30,917 bases of DNA from JBOGIF01 sp050742415 (GCA_050742415.1 JBOGIF010000060.1:1-30917), one strand, 5' to 3'. Numbered from the stretch's first letter, positions 1 through 9,283 are shown. The notes: generated by a model from the sequence alone, not told the origin. Program-made: numbers and translations.

Positions 1-1901
1 GCGAGATGGGCGACAGCCACGTCGGCCTCCAGGCCCGCCTCATGTCGCAGGCCCTGCGCAAGCTCACCTCCACGCTCAACAAGACCGACACCATCGCCCT
101 CTTCATCAACCAGCTGCGGGACAAAATAGGCGTGATCTACGGGTCTCCTGAGGTGACCCCGGGCGGGCGCGCGCTCAAGTTCTACTCGTCGGTACGGCTC
201 GACATCCGCCGCATCGAGTCGATCAAGGACGGCCTGGAGGTGGTGGGCAACCGCACCCGGGTGAAGGTCGTGAAGAACAAGTGCCTGGCGGCCGGCACCA
301 GGGTCTTCGATCCCGTGACTGGCGTCACTTCCTCGATCGAGGACATCGTCGAGCGTGACGAGGGTGGTTCGGTCGTCGCTGTCGACAAGCTGGGCAAGCT
401 CCATGTACGTCCGATCACCGCCAGAATGGACCAGGGCGAGACCCAGGTCATCGAGCTCCGGTTCCGTGACGGCACTTCGCTGTGGGCCACTCCCGACCAT
501 CGGGTTCTCACCGAACGCGGCTGGCAGGAGGCCGGACGGTTGAATCCTGGCGATGCCGTTGCTCGTCCCCGCCGGCTCGGCGTGTTCGGTCAGGCGGAAC
601 CGGTGGCTCCCGACCATGCCCGCATGCTCGGCTATCTCATCGGCGACGGTTACGTTGGGGGGAAGACCCCGTGCACCTTCATCAACATTCAGGAGTCGCT
701 CCAGCAGGACGCCATCGCCATTGCAGCGAAGCTCGGCTGCAACTCCCACAGAGACGGGATCGAAACGAGCTTCTCGCACCGGAAGGGCGAGAAGAACGCC
801 CTGCTCGAGCTGGCGAGATGGGCCGGAGTGTGGGGTCACCTGGCCCCGAGCAAGCGGATCCCGCCGGCCTTCTTTGCCCCCGACGTATCCGCCGAGGTCA
901 TTGGAAATCTCCTTTTCGGGATATGGGAGAGCGACGGCTACGTGAGCCGGGAGCAGACGGGTGGGATCCGCTGTGGCTTCACCACCACATCGGAGCAGCT
1001 CGCTCAGCAGATCCATTGGTTTCTGCTCCGGTGGGGGATCGGAACTTCGCTACAGGTGCGTGATCCCAGGAACCAACGCCCGAGCATCGTGAAGGGACGA
1101 AGGGTCCAGGGCAAGCGTCTGTGCTGGCAGGTGCGGGTCAGTGGTATCGACAATGTCGCTCGGTTTTCGGAGTCGCTGCCGATGTGGGGGCCCAAGGGGC
1201 AAGTGTTGGTCGCCGAGCTCGCCCGGCCCGGCCTCCGTAAGCACCGCGGCTCGCAGCGGGGCTATCTGCCGAGCACCCAAACCGAGCCTGTGCTGGCTTA
1301 CCTGCGGGGTCTTGGCGTCACTCCGGCTCTTGCGGCCCAGCTCGTGGGCGAGGAAGCCGGCGACCCGGTCGGGGGCCTCAAGCAGGTGTTGGGCCACAGT
1401 CGGCTCCGGCGCGATCGTCTGATGCGGCTGGCCGAGGCACTTGAAAGCGAGTTCCTCTGTTCGATGCTCGATGAGGATGTCTGGTACGACCGGATCCAGA
1501 CGGTGAGCCCGCCTGAGTGGCGTGACGTGTACGACCTCGAGGTAGATGACCTCCACACGTTCGTGGCCAACGACGTAGTCGTCTCGAACTGCTCCGCTCC
1601 CTTCCGCCAGTGCGAGTTCGACATCATGTACGGCAAGGGGATCAGCCGTGAGGGTTCTCTGCTCGACGTGGGTGTCGACATGGGCTTCGTCAAGAAGTCG
1701 GGTGCCTGGTACACCTACGACGGCGAGCAGCTCGGGCAGGGTAGGGAGAACGCCAAGACGTTCCTGGCCGAGAACCCCGAGATCATGGTCGAGCTGTCCG
1801 AGCTCATCCGCAAGAAGGTGATGGTCGTCGTCCCTCCGCGCGAAGCGGCCGAAGCGGTGGCCGCGGCTCACACCAACGGACAGGTCGCCGAGGTCGACTG
1901 A
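1..1901 (+). CDS. recA: RecA recombinase, C-terminal half, interrupted by an intein (5' partial)
   Basis: RecA polymerises on single-stranded DNA, drives strand exchange and triggers LexA self-cleavage in the SOS response. The gene enters from the left edge: the frame is open from base 3 and the first residues (E, then MGDSHVGLQARLMSQALRK) match the middle of the RecA ATPase core. The ATG at position 6 is therefore internal, not a start. The N-extein runs to NK at 276-281, the intein fills 282-1589, and the C-extein resumes with CSAPFRQ and MYGKGISREG and ends in a variable acidic tail. Mature RecA forms only after protein splicing. The frame is uninterrupted across intein and exteins. The Walker A region lies upstream of the window. 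spoVS follows after 89 bases. The identification is certain from the exteins. Confidence 0.97.
   Translation, partial: EMGDSHVGLQARLMSQALRKLTSTLNKTDTIALFINQLRDKIGVIYGSPEVTPGGRALKFYSSVRLDIRRIESIKDGLEVVGNRTRVKVVKNKCLAAGTRVFDPVTGVTSSIEDIVERDEGGSVVAVDKLGKLHVRPITARMDQGETQVIELRFRDGTSLWATPDHRVLTERGWQEAGRLNPGDAVARPRRLGVFGQAEPVAPDHARMLGYLIGDGYVGGKTPCTFINIQESLQQDAIAIAAKLGCNSHRDGIETSFSHRKGEKNALLELARWAGVWGHLAPSKRIPPAFFAPDVSAEVIGNLLFGIWESDGYVSREQTGGIRCGFTTTSEQLAQQIHWFLLRWGIGTSLQVRDPRNQRPSIVKGRRVQGKRLCWQVRVSGIDNVARFSESLPMWGPKGQVLVAELARPGLRKHRGSQRGYLPSTQTEPVLAYLRGLGVTPALAAQLVGEEAGDPVGGLKQVLGHSRLRRDRLMRLAEALESEFLCSMLDEDVWYDRIQTVSPPEWRDVYDLEVDDLHTFVANDVVVSNCSAPFRQCEFDIMYGKGISREGSLLDVGVDMGFVKKSGAWYTYDGEQLGQGRENAKTFLAENPEIMVELSELIRKKVMVVVPPREAAEAVAAAHTNGQVAEVD
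282..1589 (+). mobile_element. RecA intein with LAGLIDADG (DOD) homing endonuclease, 436 residues
   Basis: This in-frame element splits RecA between NK and CSAPF. That is the insertion point I recall for the Mycobacterium tuberculosis RecA intein, which is about 440 residues long. Visible parts are the nucleophile Cys1 (CLAAGTRVFDP), block B TPDH (Thr70, His73), the two endonuclease motifs LGYLIGDGYVGG (Asp122) and LFGIWESDGYVS (Asp218), block F YDLEVDDLHTF (Asp418, His425), and the C-terminal VVVSN with Asn436, followed by Cys+1. Both endonuclease acidic residues are present, so it may still be a competent homing element. The penultimate residue is Ser435, where the mycobacterial intein has His. 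Similarity to the mycobacterial intein extends through the endonuclease (for example WGPKG, SGIDNV and GRRVQGKR segments), which suggests common descent. Confidence 0.96.
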
Positions 1902-1990
1902 AAAACAGGCAGGAACCCGACGCCAGGACGTCGAACGGTAGGTGTAGCAGACATACAGCTAGCGTCCGCCGGAACAGGAGAGTCGGAGCC

Positions 1991-2380
1991 GTGGTCGAGG
2001 TCCTGAAGGTGTCCAGCCGTTCCAACCCGAACTCGGTGGCCGGAGCACTGGCCGGAGTGGTTCGGCAGTCCGGTTCCGTCGAGGTCCAGGTCGTGGGCGC
2101 AGGCGCCCTCAACCAGGCCGTGAAGGCGATCGCCATCGCCCGGGGCTTCGTCGCCCCGTCGAACATCGACCTGATCTGCATCCCCACGTTCGCCGATATT
2201 GAGATCGACGGGCAGGGCCGCACCGCGATCCGACTTGCCATCGAGGACCGCCAGCGCCGCATGCCGACGGCGGTCGCCGTGGTCGCCTCTCGGCACGAGC
2301 CGACTCCTCGGGTGGACGGCCCGAACTCGACGGCGTCCTTCTACCGCCCGGTCGAGAACCCCGCGCCCGCCCTCTACTAG
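1991..2380 (+). CDS. spoVS: SpoVS family protein
   Basis: This is a small protein of the stage V sporulation protein S family, an Alba-like fold studied in Bacillus spore-coat assembly but also present in many non-sporulating bacteria. The first 86 residues match the family almost end to end: LKVSSRSNPNSVAGALAG, GAGALNQAVKAIAIARGF, LICIPTFADIEIDG and RTAIRLAIEDR. The start is a GTG with GGAG about ten bases upstream. A tail of roughly 40 residues rich in Pro, Arg and Ser is absent from the short Bacillus protein. The gene sits directly after recA on the same strand; recA and spoVS are also near neighbours in Firmicutes. The role here is unknown. Sporulation should not be assumed. Confidence 0.93.
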   Translation: MVEVLKVSSRSNPNSVAGALAGVVRQSGSVEVQVVGAGALNQAVKAIAIARGFVAPSNIDLICIPTFADIEIDGQGRTAIRLAIEDRQRRMPTAVAVVASRHEPTPRVDGPNSTASFYRPVENPAPALY

Positions 2381-2405
2381 CGAGGTCGGTTACCAGCCGC
2401 ATCGG

Positions 2406-2485
2406 TGGGCGCGGAGAGACTCGAACTCTCACGCCGAAGCACTGGCACCTAAAGCCAGCGTGTCTACCGATTCCACCACGCGCCC
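2406..2485 (-). tRNA. tRNA-Leu, anticodon UAG
   Basis: Read on the minus strand, the sequence folds as a class II tRNA. The acceptor 5' strand GGGCGCG pairs with CGCGCCC and is followed by discriminator A. There is a D arm with GGUAGAC, an anticodon stem CUGGC/GCCAG around loop UUUAGGU (anticodon UAG, reading CUA and CUN codons), a variable arm closed by a UUCG-like loop, and a T arm with GUUCGAGUC. The CCA end is not encoded: the bases after the discriminator read CCG. The gene lies between spoVS and clpP on the opposite strand. Confidence 0.95.
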
Positions 2486-2559
2486 CGTAGCGGTGAACAG
2501 CCTACCGCCGGGCAGGTAGCGTGCTCGACGGGCCCTAACAGCCACGTTAAGGAGCGCAC

Positions 2560-3162
2560 ATGAACGACCTGCCGGTTCCCCCCGTCTTGTCCCAGAACCA
2601 GTTCGGCGACCGGTCGAGCGAGGTGTACTCCCGCCTGCTGAAGGAGCGCATCGTGTTCCTGGGCTCCCAGGTGGACGACTCATCGGCCAACCTCATCTGC
2701 GCCCAGCTGCTCTTGTTGCAGAGCGAGGACCCCGAGGCCGACGTCTACCTCTACATCAACTCTCCGGGGGGATCAGTGTCGGCTGGCATGGCCATCTACG
2801 ACACCATGCAGTACGTCAGCTGCGACGTGGGCACCATCTGCCTCGGACTGGCCGCCTCCATGGGCCAGTTCCTCCTTTGCGCCGGTGCGCCCGGCAAGCG
2901 TTACGCCCTGCCGCACTCGCGTGTGCTCATGCACCAGCCCTCGGCCCAGATGCAGGGCGTGGCTGCCGACATCGCCATCTACGCCGAGCAGATCGGCTAC
3001 ACCAAGCGGCAGATGGCTGAGCGGATCGCCCACCACACCGGCCAGACGATCGAGCAGATCGAGCACGACTTCGACCGCGACCGCTGGTTCACCGCCGGCG
3101 ACGCTCGCGACTACGGGATCATCGACCGCGTGATCGAGCGCTCCGGCCAGGTGGCGGCCTGA
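2560..3162 (+). CDS. clpP: ATP-dependent Clp protease proteolytic subunit
   Basis: ClpP is the serine-protease subunit that assembles into a barrel of two heptamer rings and degrades proteins fed by ClpX or ClpC. The translated protein is 200 residues, the normal length. The triad is visible: Ser100 in LGLAASMGQF, His125 in RVLMHQP, and Asp174 in FDRDRWF. YINSPGGSVSAGMAIYD and the handle segment QIGYTKRQMAERIA are typical. A strong ribosome binding site, AAGGAG, lies six bases before the ATG. Actinobacteria often carry two or more clpP paralogues, and I cannot tell which copy this is. No clpX follows. The next gene is the epimerase, 25 bases downstream. Confidence 0.97.
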   Translation: MNDLPVPPVLSQNQFGDRSSEVYSRLLKERIVFLGSQVDDSSANLICAQLLLLQSEDPEADVYLYINSPGGSVSAGMAIYDTMQYVSCDVGTICLGLAASMGQFLLCAGAPGKRYALPHSRVLMHQPSAQMQGVAADIAIYAEQIGYTKRQMAERIAHHTGQTIEQIEHDFDRDRWFTAGDARDYGIIDRVIERSGQVAA

Positions 3163-3187
3163 GGAGGAGCCCGGGCCGGGTGACGTC

Positions 3188-4093
3188 GTGAAGGTCGTCG
3201 TCACCGGCTCCCACGGCCTGATCGGAGGGGCGCTCCGGGCCTCGTTGCAGGAGGCCGGCCACGACGTAACCCGTCTCGTTCGGGGCTCCGCGGCCCACGG
3301 CATTGGTCGTGCCGTGAGCTGGGACCCAGCCGGCGGCACCGTCGACGCCGAAGGTTTGGAAGGTCACGACGCTGTGGTCCATCTGGCCGGGGCCGGCGTG
3401 GGCGATCACCGCTGGACCGAGTCGTACAAGGCGGAGATCCGCGACAGCCGGGTGCGGGGGACGGACTTGCTGGCTCGCACTCTGGCAGCGCTTCGCGATC
3501 CCCCCAGGGTCCTGGCTTCGGGCTCCGCAGTGGGGTTCTACGGGGATCGGGGCGACGAGGAGCTCACCGAGGCCGACGGGCCGGGCGACGGCTTCCTGTC
3601 CGAGGTGGTGCAGGCTTGGGAGAAGGCCGCCGAGCCGGCGAACGACGCGGGTATCCGGGTGGTCCGGTTGCGTACGGGTGTGGTCATGAGCTGCAAGGGC
3701 GGCGCGCTCCGCAAGCAGTTGCTGCCGTTCAAGCTTGGGATCGGCGGGCGGTTGGGTACCGGCCGCCAGTACCTCAGCTGGATCGCCATCACCGACCTGG
3801 TCGCAGCCATCACCCACACCCTGGCCGACGAGTCCATGGCGGGCCCGGTCAACCTGACCGCGCCCAACCCGGTCACCAACGCCGAGTTCACCCGCACCCT
3901 CGGCCGAGTTTTGCACCGACCCACGGTGCTGCCCGTCCCAAACCTCGCGCTTCACGCGCTGTTTGGTCGGGAGATGACGAACGACCAGCTTCTCGGCGGC
4001 CAGCGCGTGCTGCCGGCCGCTCTCACCGCGGCGGGGTTTACCTTTGCCCATCCGCAGCTGGAGCCCGCCCTGCGTCACGAGCTGGCGGGCTAA
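3188..4093 (+). CDS. TIGR01777-family NAD(P)-dependent epimerase
   Basis: This is an atypical short-chain dehydrogenase of the TIGR01777 (YfcH-like) family. The true reaction of most members is unknown. The N-terminal nucleotide-binding motif is VTGSHGLIGGAL (GxxGxxG form). VVHLAGAGVGDHRW, the SGSAVGFYGDRG segment containing the YG signature, and RTGVVMSCKGGALRKQLLPFKLG are hallmarks of the family. The C-terminal part (PVPNLALHALFG, LLGGQRVLP and AGFTFAHPQLEPAL) is the small DUF1731-type domain. The protein is 301 residues, the usual length. The start is GTG; GAGGAG lies about 20 bases upstream, so the ribosome site is poor and translation may be coupled to clpP, whose stop is 25 bases before it. 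Confidence 0.92.
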   Translation: MKVVVTGSHGLIGGALRASLQEAGHDVTRLVRGSAAHGIGRAVSWDPAGGTVDAEGLEGHDAVVHLAGAGVGDHRWTESYKAEIRDSRVRGTDLLARTLAALRDPPRVLASGSAVGFYGDRGDEELTEADGPGDGFLSEVVQAWEKAAEPANDAGIRVVRLRTGVVMSCKGGALRKQLLPFKLGIGGRLGTGRQYLSWIAITDLVAAITHTLADESMAGPVNLTAPNPVTNAEFTRTLGRVLHRPTVLPVPNLALHALFGREMTNDQLLGGQRVLPAALTAAGFTFAHPQLEPALRHELAG

Positions 4094-4413
4094 CTCCGGA
4101 AGCGGCTACGGAATCGGCGCTACCTCGTCGCCGTGGACGTCCGCCGAGCGGCCGTCGCGCCGGAGCGGGCCGATGTCGCCCGGCTCGATGTGATCGCGGC
4201 GTGGTGACCCGCGGCGTGGTGGCCCGAGAGCTGAACGGGAGGCCGCCGGGCGCGACGCTCGCGGCTTGGTCGCCGTCCGCGGTTTGGCAGCCGTCGGCCT
4301 GCGAGTCGTCGCCGTGCTGCGCGCCGTACCCGAAGACGCCGCCGTTCCCTTCTGGACCTGCTCTTGACGGTGCGCACGCCTGCTCCCGCGGTACGGGATC
4401 TACGTGGCCTACT
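4094..4413. other. Gap of 320 bases without a convincing gene
   Basis: This interval lies between the ends of two convergent genes, the epimerase and the HIT hydrolase. It stays GC-rich and has open stretches in several frames, but none has a start, a ribosome site and a family-like sequence together. On the plus strand two short protein-like stretches appear in different frames: LVAVDVRRAAVAPERADV near 4123, and RLLPRYGIYVAYFSNNGF ending with the TGA at 4431-4433. This could be the remains of a decayed gene. No clear terminator hairpin was found. Confidence 0.45.
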
Positions 4414-4839
4414 TCAGCAACAACGGCTTCTGACCTCCGCCCGCACCCGCCCGGCGACGGAGGCCATCTCGGAGTCGTCGGCGTACGGCTGCCTCGGCCA
4501 GAAGAAGCCGCGCAGCCCGTCCTTGCGCCGGCGGGGAACCACGTGGACGTGCAGGTGAGGCACGCTCTGGCTGACCCGGTTGTTCATGGCCACGAACGTG
4601 CCCTCCGCCTCGATGGCCGCCTCCACCGCGCCGGCCACGAGACGGGTGGATGCCAGGAGCGGGGCCAACAGGTCGTCGGGCACGTCGCCGAGGGTCTCGA
4701 GGTGGAGGCGAGGCACGACCAGGCAGTGCCCGGCGAACACCGGCCGGCGGTCGAGGAAGGCGATGGTGGACTCGTCGGCCAGCACCACCTCGGCTGGCAC
4801 CGTGCCGGCCACGATGGCGCAGAACGTGCACTCCGTCAC
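4414..4839 (-). CDS. HIT family hydrolase (histidine triad, HINT-like)
   Basis: HIT proteins hydrolyse or transfer nucleotidyl groups, typically acting on AMP-linked substrates or dinucleoside polyphosphates. The protein of 141 residues has the usual HINT layout: CTFC near the N-terminus (Cys4, Cys7), FLDRRPVFAGHCLVVPRLH, and the catalytic triad HLHVHVVP (His95, His97, His99) preceded by NNRVSQSVP. The start chosen is the GTG encoding VTECTFC, the last start codon before the conserved region. No good ribosome site is visible. The upstream gene ends 14 bases earlier on the same strand, so the two are probably co-transcribed. Confidence 0.9.
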   Translation of the reverse strand: MTECTFCAIVAGTVPAEVVLADESTIAFLDRRPVFAGHCLVVPRLHLETLGDVPDDLLAPLLASTRLVAGAVEAAIEAEGTFVAMNNRVSQSVPHLHVHVVPRRRKDGLRGFFWPRQPYADDSEMASVAGRVRAEVRSRCC

Positions 4840-4853
4840 GGCCGCAGAGGGAA

Positions 4854-5246
4854 TCAGTGGAGGCTGAAGCACCAGCCGTAAGAGCTGGACGCCGACTCCG
4901 GCTCGCCGATCCGCCGGTAGACGATCGTCGCGCAGTGCGGCCCCGGCTGGAGCTGGGCGTAGTCGCTGTCGGCCTGGGGCTTGAGGGTCACGGTGTTGAG
5001 GGCGTCGACGATCCGAAGGTCGTCGCGGGGCACCTCCTTGCCGTCGAGCAGCAGGTAGCCGGTGTAGCCGGGGACCAGGTCGGCGTAGATCGACACCTGC
5101 CGCAGGTCGAGGTTGCCACCCTCCGGGAACACCGACTCGATGGCGGGCGGCCGCTGGCGGTTGGTCGGCTTCGGGGCGGTGAACACAAAGATGAACCCGC
5201 CGAGCGCGGCTGCGCCTATCAGCGACATGACGATCTTGCGCATCAT
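4854..5246 (-). CDS. Uncharacterised protein with an N-terminal membrane anchor
   Basis: I do not recognise this protein. It has 130 residues. It starts MMRKIVMSLIGAAALGGFIF, a short basic end followed by about 20 hydrophobic residues, which reads as a signal anchor or an uncleaved signal peptide. The remaining 100 residues are hydrophilic and would face outward, with segments VFPEGGNLDLRQVSIYADL, YTGYLLLDGKEVPRDDL and PGPHCATIVYRRIG that alternate like a beta-sandwich. Two cysteines (in PHCATIV and GWCFSLH) could form a disulfide outside the membrane. It is divergent from the PASTA kinase gene, with 66 bases between the starts, and upstream of the HIT gene. Two adjacent ATG codons are possible starts. 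Confidence 0.7.
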   Translation of the reverse strand: MMRKIVMSLIGAAALGGFIFVFTAPKPTNRQRPPAIESVFPEGGNLDLRQVSIYADLVPGYTGYLLLDGKEVPRDDLRIVDALNTVTLKPQADSDYAQLQPGPHCATIVYRRIGEPESASSSYGWCFSLH

Positions 5247-5298
5247 CGGGCCCCATAATGCCGCTACCGGTTGCCGCGGCGGAGCGGAGCCAGCACGG

Positions 5299-5304
5299 TA
5301 GCCT
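5299..5304 (+). promoter_or_regulatory. Putative -10 element for leaderless transcription of the kinase gene
   Basis: TAGCCT fits the actinobacterial -10 pattern TANNNT and ends eight bases before the GTG at 5313. This would place the transcript start at or next to the start codon. There is no ribosome binding site there. Confidence 0.4.
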
Positions 5305-5312
5305 GCGGGATC

Positions 5313-7330
<2,018 letters not shown>

Positions 7331-7331
<1 letters not shown>

Positions 7332-8188
7332 TGCCGGCCCTCGCCGGGCGGGTGGCGGTCATCACCGGCGCCGCACGCGGTCTGGGCCGCGAGCACGCCC
7401 TGCTCTTCGCTTCGGAGGCGGCTCAGGTCGTCGTCAACGACGTCGACGCCGAGGCGGTGGAGGCGGTGGCCGCCGAGATTGGTGCGGCGGGCGGGGAGGC
7501 GGCGGCCGTCGCCGGCGACGCCGCCGACTGGGACGTCGGGCGGAGCCTGGTCGAGGCGGCCCAAGAGGCATTCGGTCGGCTCGACGTGCTCGTCAACAAC
7601 GCCGGGATCCTGCGCGACCGCTTCCTCGTGACCATGAGCGAGGTCGAGTGGGACGACGTGGTCCGTGTCCACCTGAAGGGCACATTCGTCCCGATGCGGT
7701 GGGCGGCGGCCCACTGGCGAGAGGAGGCCAAGGCCGGCCGGCCGGTGAAGGCCTCGGTCGTGAACACGTCGTCCACGTCCGGGCTGCTGGGCAACCCGGG
7801 GCAGGCCAACTACGGGGCGGCCAAGGCCGGCATCGCCGCCCTCACCACCATCGCCGCTTCCGAGCTCGGCCGCTACGGCGTCCGTTGCAACGCGGTCGTG
7901 CCGATGGCCCGGACGCGGCTCACCGAGGCCACGCCCGGATTGGCCGACGTGGTGAAGGCACCGGCCGACCCTGGCGACTTCGACGCCTGGCACCCGGCCA
8001 ACGTCTCTCCGCTCGTCGCCGCCCTGGCCGCCGAGGGGTGCGCTCTCACCGGCCAGGTCCTCCTGGCCCACGGCGACATGGTGCAGCGCTTCGAGCCCTG
8101 GTCCCTCGGGGAGACGATCCGGTCGGACGGCCGGTGGACGGTGACGGGCCTGGTCTCTGCCCTGGAGGGATGGGCCTCTCGGGCCTAA
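7331..8188 (+). CDS. Short-chain dehydrogenase/reductase (SDR)
   Basis: This is a classical SDR, an NAD(P)-dependent oxidoreductase of alcohols, ketones or acyl-CoA intermediates. The protein of 285 residues has the cofactor motif VITGAARGLGRE, then NDVDAEAV (an acidic residue after the second strand, favouring NAD), NNAGILRD, a serine-rich strand VVNTSSTSG and the YGAAKAG catalytic Tyr/Lys pair. A long C-terminal segment (APADPGDFDAWHPANVSPLV) resembles SDRs acting on acyl-CoA or steroid-like substrates, such as those related to peroxisomal multifunctional enzyme type 2. The ATG overlaps the kinase stop by one base, implying translational coupling. Its stop overlaps by three bases the stop of the convergent SCP2 gene. 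An SDR next to an SCP2-domain gene hints at lipid or sterol metabolism. Confidence 0.92.
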
Positions 8189-8601
8189 GCGGTGATGTCG
8201 CGGATCTGCTGGTGGACGGGGGCGATGGTCTCGGCGTCTGGCGGCGCCACCTGCTGCATGGCGGCGATGAGCTTGGCCAGGTCGCCCTGTACTCGCACCT
8301 TGCCGGCCATGAACGCCTGCATGAGCACCTGGGGGCTGCCCTCTACGAAGACCATCTTGGCCGTGTCGTACTCCATGCTCACGGTGGCGTCGGCTCCTTC
8401 CAGGTGCCCGAGCTCCATCTCCAGCTGGCCCGACGTGGTGTCGATGTGGGCCTCAATGGTGCCGTCGCCGAAGGGCACCTCGGTGATGACCTGGTTGAGG
8501 CGGATGTCGCCGGGGATGGGCTGGCCGAGGGTGCCCTGCTCGGACCGAATGGCCCGGGCTGCGGCGATCCACTCGGTCGAGAGGAAGGCGTGCTTGTCCA
8601 T
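8185..8601 (-). CDS. SCP2 sterol-binding domain protein
   Basis: This is a small soluble lipid-binding protein (138 residues) of the SCP2 family, which binds fatty acyl-CoA or sterol-like lipids in a hydrophobic tunnel. Family features are the strand-rich first half (TIEAHIDTTSGQLEMELG), then ATVSMEYDTAKMVFV, and the conserved helix VLMQAFMAGKVRVQGDLAKLIA. The start is an ATG without a ribosome site. TACCAT lies six bases upstream, so a leaderless transcript is likely. It is convergent with the SDR gene, with overlapping stop codons. Confidence 0.88.
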   Translation of the reverse strand: MDKHAFLSTEWIAAARAIRSEQGTLGQPIPGDIRLNQVITEVPFGDGTIEAHIDTTSGQLEMELGHLEGADATVSMEYDTAKMVFVEGSPQVLMQAFMAGKVRVQGDLAKLIAAMQQVAPPDAETIAPVHQQIRDITA

Positions 8602-8607
8602 CCGGGC

Positions 8608-8613
8608 ATGGTA
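8608..8613 (-). promoter_or_regulatory. Putative -10 element for the SCP2 gene
   Basis: On the minus strand TACCAT matches TANNNT and is separated by six bases (GCCCGG) from the ATG at 8601. This is the spacing expected for a leaderless transcript. Confidence 0.4.
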
Positions 8614-8669
8614 GGAGGCTCGGATGGTCGGCCGGGCAGCGCCAACCGCGCGGCAAGGCGCTTGGTGGC

Positions 8670-8888
8670 TCAGTCGTTGTCGATCATGTAGTCGCCGGTC
8701 TCGTGCATCTCTATGCGCTCGAGCAGCTCGTCCATGTCGTAGGTGACGAGCTCTTCACCCTCCCACCTCGCCCCCAGGTCCTCTAGGAGCTCGGGATCGT
8801 TCACCGACGGAGGGGCCTGGGCGGTCCAGAGGATCCTCACCATCGAGGTGTGCCCCACACGGCCCAGGACCACGCGTTCGCCTGCCAT
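8670..8888 (-). CDS. Small acidic protein of unknown function
   Basis: I do not recognise this protein. It has 72 residues and begins MAGERVVLGRVGHTSMVRILW. The C-terminal half is strongly acidic (LLEDLGARWEGEELVTYDMDELLERIEMHE and onward), with a predicted helix rich in Glu, Asp and Met. Codon use is like that of real genes in this window, with G or C in most third positions. The frame is open upstream to 9017, but the ATG at 8888 is the sensible start because TATCTT lies six bases before it. The SCP2 gene lies 68 bases downstream on the same strand. Confidence 0.65.
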   Translation of the reverse strand: MAGERVVLGRVGHTSMVRILWTAQAPPSVNDPELLEDLGARWEGEELVTYDMDELLERIEMHETGDYMIDND

Positions 8889-8894
8889 CAGGTC

Positions 8895-8900
8895 AAGATA
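8895..8900 (-). promoter_or_regulatory. Putative -10 element for the small acidic protein gene
   Basis: On the minus strand TATCTT matches TANNNT and is followed by six bases (GACCTG) and then the ATG at 8888. No ribosome site is present, which fits leaderless expression. Confidence 0.4.
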
Positions 8901-9006
8901 GCGCCGCGCGCTACCGGGTCGCCTCAGGCCTGGGCAGCGGCCCGCTGGAGCTCGGCGATGTCGAGCTTGCCCGCGGTGATCGCCGGCTGCTTCCCGGGAA
9001 CTGACA

Positions 9007-9283
9007 ATGACGAACAAGGACTACGGGAGAACCAGAGGCGGGAAGCCGATCACTCAGGAGCTCTTGGAAAGCTGGCGGCGGACGCCGAGGAAGGCTTCGA
9101 TATCGAGGAGATACTGCGTCGTCGTGGCGGACGCCCGCGATGGGCTCGGCGGCGGCGTCGGTGGAGTCGGTTCGGCTCGATCCTGAGCTCAGCGAGGCCC
9201 TGAGGGAGCGCGCCAAGCACGAGGGGCGTACGAACTCGGACCTGATTCGCGACGCGCTTCGTCGTTGCCTCGAAGCGAGCTGA
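9007..9283 (+). pseudogene. Ribbon-helix-helix (CopG-type) antitoxin-like gene with two frameshifts
   Basis: Three pieces of one protein lie head to tail in three frames. MTNKDYGRTRGGKPITQELLE begins at the ATG at 9007. KLAADAEEGFDIEEILRRRGGRPR follows in a second frame. MGSAAASVESVRLDPELSEA and ALRERAKHEGRTNSDLIRDALRRCLE follow in a third frame, ending at TGA 9281-9283. Together they form a protein of about 92 residues with a C-terminal ribbon-helix-helix DNA-binding fold, as in antitoxins of type II systems. Each junction is explained by loss of one base: an A from the run near 9070, and a C just before the ATG at 9140. No toxin gene is seen on either side. It could be a real pseudogene or two sequencing errors. 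Confidence 0.75.

Noticed and set aside
1050..1871. Antisense ORF of 273 codons over the intein and RecA end
   Set aside because: It lies opposite clearly coding RecA and intein sequence and shows no domain of its own.
4120..4377. Minus-strand Arg-rich ORF of 85 codons in the gap after the epimerase
   Set aside because: Arg makes up about a third of the residues, in a pattern expected from random reading of GC-rich DNA. It has no ribosome site and no domain.
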